From a virus, in IMG/VR virus record IMGVR_UViG_3300036715_001365, positions 1 through 27,648 of that record: 27,648 nucleotides of DNA; one strand, given 5' to 3'. Below are positions 1-6,857 of this stretch, piece by piece; within the stretch, counting starts at the first letter, position 1, and each line of letters opens with the position of its first letter. Under the pieces are notes generated by a model, which was given only the letters and a program-made list of their open reading frames with translations, ran no database searches and was not told where the DNA came from. Position numbers and translations under genes: made by a program.

Positions 1-876
1 GGTCGCCAATACCATTGTCGAAAAACTGTGCAGCAAGTCGCTGACCGACTGGCGAGCGCGCAGCCAGTTGTCGACGTACGGCTTGATCATTTGCGACTGC
101 GCGAGCCCGCCGAAGCTATAGGCCGGCTTCAGCATATCGGGCATTTCCCGGCCGACGATCGTAAACAGGCGCGAGCTATGTACGCGCGACGCCATGACGT
201 ACCAGTACGACGGCCGATAGAAGTCGGGCGCGAGCGGATTGGTGCTTTGGTACGTCCCCGGGTACGACCAGAAGGGTTCAATGATCGTAAAGCCCTTCAG
301 CGACCCGGGCTTGATCTTGGCTTTCGCAATCAGCGGTTTGGACAGCTCGGGCGACGTCGGAGCGTGACCAAGATCGACGAAGAGCTGCGCCCGGCCGAAG
401 AAACCGTCTTTCTCGGCCAGTACGCGAAACCGATCGCGCAGCTTGAAGCGTTTCATGGCCTTCTCGATCAGGTCGATACGCTCTTCGTTGCCCGACAGCT
501 TAATCCATTTGCGGGTTGCTTCGGCCGCCCATATCTCGACGACCCGGCGATACTCGGGGCGTTGCGACAGCTCGGCAAGGTAGGGATAGCCGAGAAAGCC
601 GAGCCCTTCATGCAGCGACCCGCCCAAGGCCCAAGAATATAGATCGGTGATCGACAGGCCGGAATTGTCGGCGCGGTCCATTGCCATATCGGGCGCCAGC
701 CACTTCGGCGGGTCGGGCAATTCGTACGCTTTGAGCGCCCCGACGCCCGCACCGACAACCGACGCGAGCGCTATGGAATTGACTTGCATTGGGCCGCGCG
801 TCGCCGGCGCAGCGGGTGTGGCAACCGGGGCCGAAGTCCCCATAAGCCAGCCGATAAATTGCCGAATTCGCCCCAT
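1..876 (-). CDS. Phage portal protein, DUF1073-like (3' end outside window)
   Basis: The frame opens at ATG 876 and runs open for 292 codons off the left edge, so the C-terminal part is missing. The visible protein has a short Ala/Pro/Thr-rich leader. It then reads like the DUF1073-type portal family: a segment with PDPPKWLAPDMAMDRADNSG, followed by LYSWALGGSLHEGLGFLGYP, the helical stretch YRRVVEIWAAEATRKWIKL near residues 110-130, and a WYVMASRVHSSRLFTIVGRE segment near residue 230. Such portals form the dodecameric ring through which DNA enters the prohead. The start lies 2 bp after the terminase stop, the standard terL-portal order. Some databases label this family with the anti-CBASS name Acb1; nothing seen here supports an immune-evasion role. 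The family call rests on recognition by eye. Confidence 0.75.
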   Translation of the reverse strand, partial: MGRIRQFIGWLMGTSAPVATPAAPATRGPMQVNSIALASVVGAGVGALKAYELPDPPKWLAPDMAMDRADNSGLSITDLYSWALGGSLHEGLGFLGYPYLAELSQRPEYRRVVEIWAAEATRKWIKLSGNEERIDLIEKAMKRFKLRDRFRVLAEKDGFFGRAQLFVDLGHAPTSPELSKPLIAKAKIKPGSLKGFTIIEPFWSYPGTYQSTNPLAPDFYRPSYWYVMASRVHSSRLFTIVGREMPDMLKPAYSFGGLAQSQMIKPYVDNWLRARQSVSDLLHSFSTMVLAT

Positions 877-878
877 GT

Positions 879-2510
879 TCAAATTTCTCTGATTGCCGCT
901 GCGTCGACCATCATAGCGCGGCGCGGCGCTGCGCCAAACAAAATCATTACGCCGTCGCCTAGATTGGGGCTCTTCGACCCGTCGGGCTGCTTCTCGACGA
1001 CGATCTTGCCGACTTCGTCTTTGCGGTACGTCGGCTGCGAAAGCTCGATACAAAGCTTCCCTAAGACGCCGTGCGGGGCTTTCGGCGTCGGCTTGGACAA
1101 GGCCGCTTTGTCGAAGCTGATAATCTGGTCGACGTCGACCGGGTCGCCAAACTTGATCGCGCGATAGGTCAGATAGCAGCGCCGGCGCAGCCCCCACCAT
1201 CGTTGCGCCTTGGCGTTGCGGAAAAAGTCTTTATTCAGCCGGCCAGCAACGTCTTGCGCTTCGGGGCGATAGACGGCGCCCGAGCCGCGGAACGCCGAGA
1301 CGTTTTGCGGCGAGATACGCTCGGCGGCGCGGCGTTCGTTAATCACGCGGGCATTGCCGCGCACGTCGGCCCCGAGCCCGTCGGCGTCGTATTGCCAGTC
1401 GTAAATGGCAAGATCGTCGGCAAGGCCAAAGGCGCGCTCGACGGTCGCAAAGATATCCGAGCCCTTGCCCGACCACTCTTCAGCATGGTTCACGACCGGG
1501 CCGTGCGCGGCGATAAACGCGTTGCTGTCTTTGCCTTCGTCGGCAACGTCGAGCGCGCCCCGGCGCTCCCCGGTTGGCTCGAAGCCGAGCGCGATATGGG
1601 CGTCAATGCACGCCTGTACCCATTCGCTCGGGATAAGTACGCCTTCGACCGACGCCGAATAGTTTATGTCAATTTCCTGCGCCACCGTGACCGGGTCAAG
1701 CTCGGCGCATTGCTTGTCGTACCATGCGTCGTCTTTGCGCGGGTCGTCGCGCCAATGGAAGGTGAACAGCTTGATCTTGCCGCCGGCGCGCTTCTCATAG
1801 AACGGGTTGGCCGTGCCGTTGGCCGAGCTGATATCAATGCGGCAATTGGTCGTCTGCGATAGCGACGCTTCGATCAGTTGCGGCCGTTCAAGGTACGCCG
1901 CTTCGTCGACGAAATAGATCGACGCGCGATCGCCGCGGCCGATATTGTCGCCGGCTTCCCCGGTGATCGTCGACCCGGTGCCCGGGAACGACAGCCGCAT
2001 ATGGGCGCTATCCCGGCGCGACGACCAGTTGCCGTTAAACTCGGGCGGCAAGTGAATTATGAATTGCCGCGCCTTCCAAAAGAGCGACTTCGGGTGCCCG
2101 ATCTTGTCGACGTACTCTTCCTTGCGCGAGCCGAAGCCGATAGTCAGGTCGTCGCGGAAGAGGCATAGCGTCGACGCCAGCGCAACGGCCAGCCATGAAA
2201 CGCCGGCGTCGCGGCTCTTCTCGGCAAGCCCGGGCTCGCGCGACTTCCACCGCTCGACGGTCCAATCTATCCATTCGCGCTGCTTGGGGAAAAGCAGGAA
2301 CGGCATCATAACCGGCTGGTTTACCTCGGCGTTGCGGGGGTCGACGGTCACGCCCCACTCTTCGATAAAATCGGCCGGGTGATCGGCGTACCAAGTTTTC
2401 AGCCGGGGGATAAGCTCGGGCTCGGCCCGCAACGCTTCGAGCTTGCGCAACCGCTCGACGAAGACCGGACCGTAGTCGGGGTTTTTCCAATCGAACGCGG
2501 GCTCGGTCAC
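879..2510 (-). CDS. Terminase large subunit (TerL)
   Basis: 543 aa, the normal TerL size. TerL is the packaging motor: an N-terminal ATPase pumps DNA through the portal and a C-terminal RNase H-like nuclease cuts the concatemer. Visible motifs are a non-classical Walker A ([10 protein letters not shown], about residues 97-106), as in many TerLs that lack the GxxxxGK[ST] form, and a Walker B with the catalytic acid (IYFVDEAAY, about 198-206). An acidic cluster ([14 protein letters not shown]) in the second half fits the first nuclease aspartates. The start is GTG at 2510, overlapping the upstream stop as GTGA, so translation is probably coupled. The portal gene follows after 2 bp. I am confident of the function but not of the DNA-end type (cos, pac or headful). 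Confidence 0.92.
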   Translation of the reverse strand: MTEPAFDWKNPDYGPVFVERLRKLEALRAEPELIPRLKTWYADHPADFIEEWGVTVDPRNAEVNQPVMMPFLLFPKQREWIDWTVERWKSREPGLAEKSRDAGVSWLAVALASTLCLFRDDLTIGFGSRKEEYVDKIGHPKSLFWKARQFIIHLPPEFNGNWSSRRDSAHMRLSFPGTGSTITGEAGDNIGRGDRASIYFVDEAAYLERPQLIEASLSQTTNCRIDISSANGTANPFYEKRAGGKIKLFTFHWRDDPRKDDAWYDKQCAELDPVTVAQEIDINYSASVEGVLIPSEWVQACIDAHIALGFEPTGERRGALDVADEGKDSNAFIAAHGPVVNHAEEWSGKGSDIFATVERAFGLADDLAIYDWQYDADGLGADVRGNARVINERRAAERISPQNVSAFRGSGAVYRPEAQDVAGRLNKDFFRNAKAQRWWGLRRRCYLTYRAIKFGDPVDVDQIISFDKAALSKPTPKAPHGVLGKLCIELSQPTYRKDEVGKIVVEKQPDGSKSPNLGDGVMILFGAAPRRAMMVDAAAIREI

Positions 2511-2719
2511 TTCAACCGCAAGCGTGCCGGTTTACCGTTCGCCCCCAAGATATATTCCGCGGCGCCCGCATCGACCAGCGCGCGCACCGTTCCGACGGTA
2601 AACGGGCCGATATCGCCCTGCGCCAAGAAATACCGGCAGCCCGATACTGTTCGCGCAAAGGCACACTCGCCGCCGCGCTCGCGTACCCACTTCAGGGCTT
2701 TTTGCTGCGCGTCGGTCAT
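2507..2719 (-). CDS. Small winged-helix-like protein
   Basis: 70 aa, starting at ATG 2719, which overlaps the upstream stop as ATGA; its own stop overlaps the TerL start. The pattern (T-x2-Q-x2-AL-x-WV-x-ERGG, then [20 protein letters not shown] and a basic end PARLRLK) looks like a small winged helix, with a recognition helix around residues 38-50 and a wing near residues 55-68. Position directly before terL suggests a role in packaging or late control, but that is inference. There is no enzyme motif. Confidence 0.6.
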   Translation of the reverse strand: MTDAQQKALKWVRERGGECAFARTVSGCRYFLAQGDIGPFTVGTVRALVDAGAAEYILGANGKPARLRLK

Positions 2720-2886
2720 TCCAGCAACTTGGCGACCAGCGGCCGAGCTTTCAACCGATCGACATAGGCTTCGGCGTCGGGCGGCGTCCCACCACCTTTG
2801 GCGCGGTTGATACCGTAGGCGACGGTCGCGGCGACGCCGGCCTTGTACGCCCGCCGCACTTCGTCGTAACCGTCGCCCCGGCCCAT
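2716..2886 (-). CDS. Hypothetical protein, 56 aa
   Basis: The longer open frame upstream is an overlap artefact with the next gene. The real start is ATG 2886 (MGRGDGYDEVRRAYKAGVAA), 4 bp after the upstream stop, and the stop overlaps the next ATG. The protein is Ala/Gly/Lys-rich, with one likely helix (residues 7-28) and a second near the end ([20 protein letters not shown]). I do not recognise a family. Tight packing in the packaging operon supports it as a real gene. Confidence 0.55.
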   Translation of the reverse strand: MGRGDGYDEVRRAYKAGVAATVAYGINRAKGGGTPPDAEAYVDRLKARPLVAKLLE

Positions 2887-2890
2887 TGTG

Positions 2891-3199
2891 TTAGGTGCCG
2901 GCCAGCTTGGTAACGATCGACACAGTGACTTGAACGTTCGCCACACTAACGACCGCCGGGTTGTCTTCCGACCCAAGCGAGCCCCTCCACTGAACGGACC
3001 CATGGACGGAGACTTGCACTTCTTCGCCCTCGCCGGGCGTTGCGGCCAGCGCGCCGAGCATGCCCTTGATCGCTGCTTCGGCGCCGGCGCGATCGGCAGC
3101 GTGTACCGGCTGTTGCTCGATGACCCTGTCAAGCTCGGCAACGGCGCTGAAGAGGCAATCAGCGGCACGCTCGGCGCGTACGGTGAAGGAATAGCTCAT
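2891..3199 (-). CDS. Hypothetical protein, 102 aa
   Basis: It starts at ATG 3199 behind a good ribosome binding site (AGGAG, 9 bp upstream) and 3 bp after the upstream stop. The first half is helical (RAADCLFSAVAELDRVIEQQ). The second half is rich in alternating hydrophobic and polar residues (VQVSVHGSVQWRGSL, then VVSVANVQVTVSIVTKL), which fits a beta domain. No family is recognised. It could be a small structural or scaffolding accessory, given that it lies between TerS and TerL. Confidence 0.6.
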   Translation of the reverse strand: MSYSFTVRAERAADCLFSAVAELDRVIEQQPVHAADRAGAEAAIKGMLGALAATPGEGEEVQVSVHGSVQWRGSLGSEDNPAVVSVANVQVTVSIVTKLAGT

Positions 3200-3202
3200 T
3201 GG

Positions 3203-3469
3203 TCAATCTCCTGAATTTGCCGGGGGTAGCAATACTTCGATCAGGTCGGCAAGGCCCGTCGTCATGTCGTCGGCGGCCAGTGCGCCGAAGTCGATCAGAC
3301 TTTGCTTGATACGTTCAAGCTCTTCGTCGTCAAGCTTGGCTTGCGGTGCCGTCTCGCGCAACAGCTCGCGCAGCTCTTCGCCAGCGCCGACCCAAGCGTG
3401 CGCGGGCAAAGCGGGCAGCTCGCCGACCAGCAAGGCGGGATAGATTGATTGCAGCGTTTCGTATGCCAT
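3203..3469 (-). CDS. Hypothetical acidic protein, 88 aa
   Basis: The frame is open from 3523, but ATG 3469 is preferred. It gives MAYETLQSIYPALL and has a GGGGGC ribosome binding site just upstream, and the longer form would begin inside the operator-promoter. The protein is acidic and helical (EELRELLRETAPQAKLDDEE), with no known motif. It is the first gene behind the operator-promoter at 3495-3523, so it heads the transcription unit that continues through TerL and portal. Confidence 0.6.
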   Translation of the reverse strand: MAYETLQSIYPALLVGELPALPAHAWVGAGEELRELLRETAPQAKLDDEELERIKQSLIDFGALAADDMTTGLADLIEVLLPPANSGD

Positions 3470-3494
3470 GAAGCCCCCGGGGTTGAGAGGCGGC

Positions 3495-3523
3495 ACGCTA
3501 AGACGGCTTGACGGCCCGGTCAA
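3495..3523 (-). promoter_or_regulatory. Operator-promoter 1: TTGAC-N6-GTCAA palindrome with 17-bp-spaced -10
   Basis: The palindrome TTGACGGCCCGGTCAA (plus strand) lies at 3508-3523. On the minus strand TTGACC (3523-3518) is a -35 box, and TAGCGT (3500-3495) follows after exactly 17 bp. The predicted start leaves an 18-20 nt leader to ATG 3469. The -10 is weak by itself; the call rests on the five other copies with identical geometry. The site sits immediately downstream of the terS stop. Confidence 0.55.
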
Positions 3524-3526
3524 CCC

Positions 3527-4297
3527 CTAGTGCTGCGTCGACCCCATAATGCGCTTGTACGCCGCGGCGGCCGCAATCGGGTCTTTCGCCAGCGCGGCAA
3601 GCCCCTCTTCGTCGGGTATCTTCTCGCCCATGATACGCACTTGCGCGACGTCGAAGCCCGAGAGCTTGGCAAACTGTTCGGCCGCCTTGCCCTTGTCGGC
3701 CATTTTTATTTCGATACCCTGCGCCGTTTCCTTGATACCTTCGAAGGCGGCCCGGGCCATGGGCGTCAGCTTCGACGTGTCGGCGATATCCGCGCGCCCC
3801 ACCCCCTTGCCGTGACAATGGGGGCAATCGTCAGCCGGGGGCTTTGTGGCGTCGTAACCGAAGCCGCCGGCTATGTCGGGCAGCTCGACGTCTTTAACGC
3901 GCCGGGCGACCAGCGCTTCAGCCTTGGACAGCTCGCGCATATATTCGTGCGCGCGCCATTGATATTCGTGATCGTCGCCGTAGCAATGCCGACACGCCCC
4001 GATCGCCCAAGCGGTAATTTCCGCCGGGTCATAGATCATCCGGTAATACCACCAGCGCAACAGCCATTCGCGGGTCGCGCCGATCGTCGCGTTGTTCGCG
4101 TCCTGAATTTCGCGAATTCTTCCGGCTATTTTCTCTTTCCCGTTCAGCGCCCAAATATCTTTATGATACGGCCGGCTCGGGTTGGGATTGTACGCTTCCC
4201 GGTACGCTTCGGCATAACTGGTCACGGCGGCGAGCTGACAATAGCGCTCTTCCTTTGCCGATAACGCGCCATGCAGGGTCTTGTTCGCTTCGGTCAT
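3527..4297 (-). CDS. Terminase small subunit (TerS), zinc-binding type
   Basis: 256 aa from ATG 4297; 15 extra upstream codons are in frame but have no better start. TerS recognises the packaging site and hands DNA to TerL. The N-terminus (SAKEERYCQLAAVTSYAEAY, residues 13-32) has the look of the helix-turn-helix opening of terminase small subunits. Two CxxC pairs (C102/C105 in CRHCYG and C158/C161 in CPHCHGKGVG) can form a zinc ribbon, as in large TerS proteins that carry an added treble-clef insert. The position beside the repeat-rich non-coding region fits a protein that binds there. The operator-promoter of the next unit starts right after its stop. Confidence 0.75.
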   Translation of the reverse strand: MTEANKTLHGALSAKEERYCQLAAVTSYAEAYREAYNPNPSRPYHKDIWALNGKEKIAGRIREIQDANNATIGATREWLLRWWYYRMIYDPAEITAWAIGACRHCYGDDHEYQWRAHEYMRELSKAEALVARRVKDVELPDIAGGFGYDATKPPADDCPHCHGKGVGRADIADTSKLTPMARAAFEGIKETAQGIEIKMADKGKAAEQFAKLSGFDVAQVRIMGEKIPDEEGLAALAKDPIAAAAAYKRIMGSTQH

Positions 4298-4347
4298 AAT
4301 GGCCCGTAAATTACCGCAATTGCTGGTCACGGCAAGACCCAAAAATT

Positions 4348-4615
4348 TACCCCGTATGTACCCCGTACTTACCCCGTTGGTACGGGGTACTCTAAACTAT
4401 TGGTGTTGTTAGATAATATCAGAAATACCCCGATACCCCGTACCAACCGCATATCGCTTACGTGTGCGCGCGCATGCGCACGCCCGCCCCCGCATGGAGT
4501 TGAGCGTTTGTACGGGGTATCGGGGTAAATGCCAAAAAGCCCCACAAAAGCAAGGGCTTGGAGTACCCCGTATCGCGGGGTAAATCGGCTATTTGTACGG
4601 GGTAGCGACGGGGTA
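4348..4615. repeat. Cluster of about 12 TACCCCG/CGGGGTA repeats in the 333-bp non-coding region
   Basis: The stretch 4298-4630 has no gene. TACCCCG in either orientation begins or ends at 4348, 4359, 4370, 4381 (inverted), 4426, 4434, 4511 (inverted), 4519 (inverted), 4564, 4574 (inverted), 4596 (inverted) and 4608 (inverted). The first four are spaced exactly 11 bp apart, one helical turn, so they face the same side of the DNA. The left half is mostly TACCCCG and the right half mostly CGGGGTA, so the cluster is roughly mirror-symmetric around the GC-alternating block. An AT-rich segment (4404-4426) separates the sub-clusters. Candidates are a TerS recognition (cos/pac) site, a replication origin with iterons, or binding sites for a late activator. 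Confidence 0.8.
4459..4483. other. 25-nt strictly alternating purine-pyrimidine tract
   Basis: From T4459 to C4483 every step alternates pyrimidine and purine, mostly CG, with a GCGCATGCGC palindrome in its centre. Such tracts can adopt Z-DNA under negative supercoiling. It sits between the two halves of the TACCCCG repeat cluster. Confidence 0.6.
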
Positions 4616-4630
4616 TTTCGCGGCTATAAA

Positions 4631-4858
4631 TTATAGACCGTCTTCAGGCATGCCGAGTATCTTCCGCGCCCGCTTTATATTTGCGTCGGTATCCGCGCGC
4701 GAGCCGCTAAAGCCCCGATCATTCTCAACCAAATTGGCGAGCGCTTCAAATTCTTCGAACAACCATTTGCGGTCTTCGTCGGTCATTGCGGGTACCTGTC
4801 GTACAGCGACCGCTCGGGCGTGCCGAGTATCGTGCGGATTGACGCGTTGACGGGCCAT
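4631..4858 (-). CDS. Hypothetical charged protein, 75 aa
   Basis: Start ATG 4858 overlaps the upstream stop as TAATG; a longer form back to 4903 would overlap the previous gene for no gain. The N-terminus is basic (MARQRVNPHDTRHARAVAVR). The C-terminal half is helical and acidic, then basic (DEDRKWLFEEFEALANLVEN, RADTDANIKRARKILG). No family is recognised. It is the last gene of the early minus operon, before the repeat-rich non-coding region. Confidence 0.6.
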   Translation of the reverse strand: MARQRVNPHDTRHARAVAVRQVPAMTDEDRKWLFEEFEALANLVENDRGFSGSRADTDANIKRARKILGMPEDGL

Positions 4859-5052
4859 TACTTGCTCTCCTTCGGAGTAAAATACTTCGCGCGGCGACCG
4901 CAACCCCCGACAAATTCAAACATGACGCGCTCTTGGGTACAAGATTTGACCGGCGTCACGTCTCGGGCGGTCACTAGGTCCAAAACAACCTTACGCGGCC
5001 TGAAGCACCATTCGCGGTCTTGATGGGCGCAATCGACGCAAAAGCGGGTCAT
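4858..5052 (-). CDS. Small cysteine-rich, probably zinc-binding protein, 64 aa
   Basis: The start overlaps the upstream stop as ATGA and the stop overlaps the next ATG as TAATG. Cysteines at residues 5, 8, 16, 38 and 51 are arranged as CVDCAHQDREWC, then SCTQER, then GGCGRRAKYF. This is a common layout in small phage zinc-ribbon proteins of unknown function, in which a conserved R/E-rich centre is followed by a terminal KYF-x-PK. It may bind protein or nucleic acid; no catalytic motif is visible. Confidence 0.65.
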   Translation of the reverse strand: MTRFCVDCAHQDREWCFRPRKVVLDLVTARDVTPVKSCTQERVMFEFVGGCGRRAKYFTPKESK

Positions 5053-5579
5053 TTACGGTTCGCCACCGGGCACGGCGGCCGCTCTTCATCGGCGCCCCAT
5101 CGCAGCCCGCAACCGCGCGCGACGCAAACCATTTCATCCCCTTCCCGCCGGGCTGACGACGAACAGCCGCCGTTCCCGTCTTCGTAAAACCCGGGCCGCG
5201 GCGGTGCAACGTAGCGGCTGGCGCTGCGCTTGGGGTCGACGACAAGACCGCTTGGCGTGTAGGCGGGCGGCACCATGGCCGACGTCTCGGCCGCCGGCGG
5301 TACGCCCTGTTGCGATCGGGGCGCGGGGATATAGCGGAAGCCGTTGACCGTTACCGGGCGCTTGGGGTCGAAGACCGGGTCGCCGGTGTTGAGCTTGATA
5401 CACGGCTCGACGTTGGTCGGCGTGACGTCTTCAACCCGCCAAGGGATTAGCGGCCAGCGCTTCGCCAACTCGAAGCGGATATGATCAGCGGCTAGTACCA
5501 GCCAGTCGGCCATGGGATAGACCGGGCTGCTATTCGACGGCACGGTGCCGCTGACGCGGAATTCAAAGGGTCTGGTCAT
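5049..5579 (-). CDS. Hypothetical protein with Pro-rich middle and Cys-containing tail, 176 aa
   Basis: ATG 5579 overlaps the upstream stop as ATGA. The N-terminal third (residues 1-45) looks globular (PMADWLVLAADHIRFELAKR). The middle is proline-rich and low-complexity (GVPPAAETSAMVPPAYTPSG). The C-terminus carries four cysteines (CSSSARREGDEMVCVARGCG, then PPC), which could form a small metal site. No family is recognised. It is the longest gene of the early 4631-6587 operon. Confidence 0.6.
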   Translation of the reverse strand: MTRPFEFRVSGTVPSNSSPVYPMADWLVLAADHIRFELAKRWPLIPWRVEDVTPTNVEPCIKLNTGDPVFDPKRPVTVNGFRYIPAPRSQQGVPPAAETSAMVPPAYTPSGLVVDPKRSASRYVAPPRPGFYEDGNGGCSSSARREGDEMVCVARGCGLRWGADEERPPCPVANRK

Positions 5580-5785
5580 ATTCCGCCCCCCGAGTTGAGC
5601 TTGTTCGCGGTGCCTTCCGCTTCGCGGTAGGTCATTTTACGGCCGACCAGCGACCCGACGACGCGCACGTCTTGGGTCGTCATGACCGTTCCGTTTCCCA
5701 CCGGGGACCACCGAACAATTTTTTCCAGCACGGTCCAAAAGCCGGTTTGGCGATCGCGGTACACTTCGAAGCGAGAGAATTCCAT
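5576..5785 (-). CDS. Hypothetical protein, 69 aa
   Basis: I choose ATG 5785 (MEFSRFEVYRDRQTGFWTVL) over the frame's first codon at 5803. GGAAGGAAA lies at ribosome-binding distance before 5785, and this ATG overlaps the stop of the tiny membrane gene as TAATG. The sequence alternates short beta-like stretches (FWTVLEKIV, MTTQDVRVVGSLVG) with a helix (YREAEGTANKLNSGGGI). The pattern of aromatic and charged residues is typical of small early phage proteins. No function can be assigned. Confidence 0.6.
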   Translation of the reverse strand: MEFSRFEVYRDRQTGFWTVLEKIVRWSPVGNGTVMTTQDVRVVGSLVGRKMTYREAEGTANKLNSGGGI

Positions 5786-5886
5786 TAGCGGGTTTCCTTC
5801 CACAATTTAACGGCGCTGAATATCAGCAACGCAAGCACGGCAACCGTGACCAAGTCGCCCCGAAGCGCGATCGACGCGGCGGTCAA
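5785..5886 (-). CDS. Tiny single-span membrane protein, 33 aa (TTG start)
   Basis: This gene is too short for ordinary calling. TTG 5886 opens a 33-residue frame ending at TAA 5785, which overlaps the next ATG. The product has a short polar N-terminus, one hydrophobic span (DLVTVAVLALLIFSAVKLW) and a charged end (KETR), the profile of an inner-membrane mini-protein with its basic end in the cytoplasm. GGGGCG lies 6 bp before the TTG. The TTG also overlaps the stop of a 12-codon frame as TTGA, a coupling signal created by the 35-bp duplication here. The function is unknown; membrane modulators such as superinfection or defence inhibitors often look like this. Confidence 0.5.
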   Translation of the reverse strand: MTAASIALRGDLVTVAVLALLIFSAVKLWKETR

Positions 5887-5925
5887 TTCACGCCCCGAAG
5901 CGCGATCGACGCGGCGGTCAATTCA
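5856..5925. repeat. 35-bp perfect tandem duplication
   Basis: Bases 5856-5890 recur exactly at 5891-5925, and a few matching bases follow. The unit spans the end of the 85-aa gene and the start of the tiny membrane gene. Because 35 is not a multiple of three, the second copy is read in another frame. Confidence 0.9.
5883..5921 (-). other. Duplication-born 12-codon mini-ORF between two genes
   Basis: TTG 5921 overlaps the TGA of the 85-aa gene (TTGA) and reads 12 codons to a TGA that overlaps TTG 5886 of the membrane gene (again TTGA). It has the same start and first nine codons as the membrane gene and ends with the same GVN-stop as the preceding gene. Without the duplication, the two real genes would overlap directly as TTGA. 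It may now act as a translational bridge. Confidence 0.45.
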
Positions 5926-6175
5926 CGCCCCCGGGCGGCGACCACAAAGGCAAAAAGCCATGGTCGACGAAGTGTTGCGCGGAAGCGGGCATGCCGGCAA
6001 TTTCGATATCCGACATAACTTGCGCCCCGGCGCCATGGCGGCGCAGCGAGGGAAAGCGCTGGCGAGCTACTTCGATCGCGATATCCATATCGGCGGCGGC
6101 AATCACGCCGCGGTAATACATTTCTTCTGGCTTCGGGCCGGGCCCAAGCGCGACTTTATACCATTTGAACGCCAT
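5918..6175 (-). CDS. Hypothetical protein, 85 aa
   Basis: ATG 6175 is preferred, with a strong GGAAGGGG ribosome binding site and a 2-bp gap to the upstream stop. The N-terminus (MAFKWYKVALGPGPKPEEMY) starts a compact alpha/beta-looking domain. It is followed by a helix (DMDIAIEVARQRFPSLRR) and ends in the Pro/Gly-rich LWSPPGGVN. The layout resembles small phage proteins that convert a short strand plus helix into a mini-fold, but I do not recognise the family. Confidence 0.6.
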   Translation of the reverse strand: MAFKWYKVALGPGPKPEEMYYRGVIAAADMDIAIEVARQRFPSLRRHGAGAQVMSDIEIAGMPASAQHFVDHGFLPLWSPPGGVN

Positions 6176-6177
6176 GG

Positions 6178-6321
6178 TTATTCGTCCCCTTCCTGCCGGC
6201 CCTTCAAGAGCGCATGGATTAGCCGGGCTTCCTTGCCGCCAATCCGGCCCTTGCCGCCCTTGCGGTTGGCGCCGTCGATCGCGGATTGGACGGCGTCTTT
6301 GTTGTAACGGTGCTGGTACAT
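6178..6321 (-). CDS. Small basic protein, 47 aa
   Basis: This short gene runs ATG 6321 to TAA 6178, 2 bp from each neighbour, with GGGAAG upstream. The protein is strongly basic: MYQHRYNKDAVQSAIDGANR, then KGGKGRIGGKEARLIHALLK. The central Lys/Gly cluster and flanking helices suggest nucleic-acid contact. The motif IGGKEARLIHALLKGR recalls small phage proteins of unknown function. It is supported by spacing and coding character, not by homology. Confidence 0.55.
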   Translation of the reverse strand: MYQHRYNKDAVQSAIDGANRKGGKGRIGGKEARLIHALLKGRQEGDE

Positions 6322-6323
6322 GG

Positions 6324-6587
6324 TCACTTCCCTTCGAGATTGGCGAGCAAGGCGGAGGGTCCCTTGCCCTCTTTCCAGTTGTAGTCGGCGAGCGACACGG
6401 CGAGCGACGCGTTCCGGTCCCCGCCGTCAAGCAGCGCGCCGAGCGCGCCGATTACCCAACTTTCGAGATAATTGCGGACGGGCGCGGCAACCAATGCGTC
6501 GTTCACGTCGCCGTTCGCGTTGGCTTCCCCGCGCAGTCGGCAGATTACGGCGGCGATCGCGCGACGCTCTTTCTTTGACAAGGACAT
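6324..6587 (-). CDS. Hypothetical helical protein, 87 aa; first gene of an early operon
   Basis: ATG 6587 has GGGGAAG at ribosome-binding distance and is the first gene behind operator-promoter 2. The protein is predicted helical: KKERRAIAAVICRLRGEANA, then LVAAPVRNYLESWVIGALGA, then SLADYNWKEGKGPSALLANL. There is no signal peptide or catalytic motif. As the lead gene of an operator-controlled operon of seven more small genes, it is a likely early host-directed or regulatory factor. This is inference from position only. Confidence 0.6.
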   Translation of the reverse strand: MSLSKKERRAIAAVICRLRGEANANGDVNDALVAAPVRNYLESWVIGALGALLDGGDRNASLAVSLADYNWKEGKGPSALLANLEGK

Positions 6588-6610
6588 AACAACTTCCCCT
6601 TTCTGATACC

Positions 6611-6639
6611 AGAATAGAGAGCGTTGACGGCGCCGTCAA
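6611..6639 (-). promoter_or_regulatory. Operator-promoter 2: perfect palindrome TTGACGGCGCCGTCAA
   Basis: The perfect 16-bp palindrome is at 6624-6639. On the minus strand TTGACG (6639-6634) is a -35 and TATTCT (6616-6611) is a -10, with 17-bp spacing. An AT-rich ATTATTTGC lies just upstream. The leader begins GGTATCAGAAAGGGG and includes the ribosome binding site of the 87-aa gene. It is the best sigma70-like match in the set. Confidence 0.75.
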
Positions 6640-6653
6640 GCAAATAATGCACT

Positions 6654-6857
6654 TCAGGCCATTATTTTTGACATTTCCCGGCCGGCGTCAGTCGCACGGA
6701 AATACCCGGTCGCCGGGGAGCGGAACAACAGCCCGTCGGCGGCGAGTTGCTTGGCGTGCGCCAGTGCGTCGGGAACGCCCCGGCAAATGTCGTCGGGGTG
6801 CCGCATGGCTCCAGCGTCGAGCCCGGCGAAGGCGTGCAAGACGGGAAGCCAGTCCAC
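6654..6857 (-). CDS. Small winged-helix-like protein, 67 aa (GTG start)
   Basis: GTG 6857 overlaps the primase-helicase stop as TAGTG, so it is probably translated by coupling. The pattern is that of a mini winged helix: a first helix (WLPVLHAFAGLDAGAMRHPD), a helix-turn-helix-like part (DDICRGVPDALAHAKQLAAD) and a wing (GLLFRSPATGYFRATDAGRE). The ending T-x2-GR is typical of wHTH regulators. It may be a DNA-binding partner of the replication protein before it. The stop is only 15 bp from the operator palindrome of the next operon. Confidence 0.6.
   Translation of the reverse strand: MDWLPVLHAFAGLDAGAMRHPDDICRGVPDALAHAKQLAADGLLFRSPATGYFRATDAGREMSKIMA

Noticed and set aside
28-642. Long plus-strand frame opposite the portal gene
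   Set aside because: It is the complement of a clear portal coding region and has Arg/Ala/Gly-rich composition without motifs, the typical high-GC shadow.
1071-1862. 263-codon plus-strand frame opposite TerL
   Set aside because: TerL on the minus strand has ATPase motifs in order; the opposite frame has none and no ribosome binding site.
3530-4264. 244-codon plus-strand frame opposite TerS
   Set aside because: TerS has CxxC pairs and correct spacing to neighbours; this frame is low in recognisable structure.
4348-4615. CRISPR array
   Set aside because: Repeats are only 7-9 bp, in both orientations, with irregular 8-85 bp spacing and no spacer uniformity.
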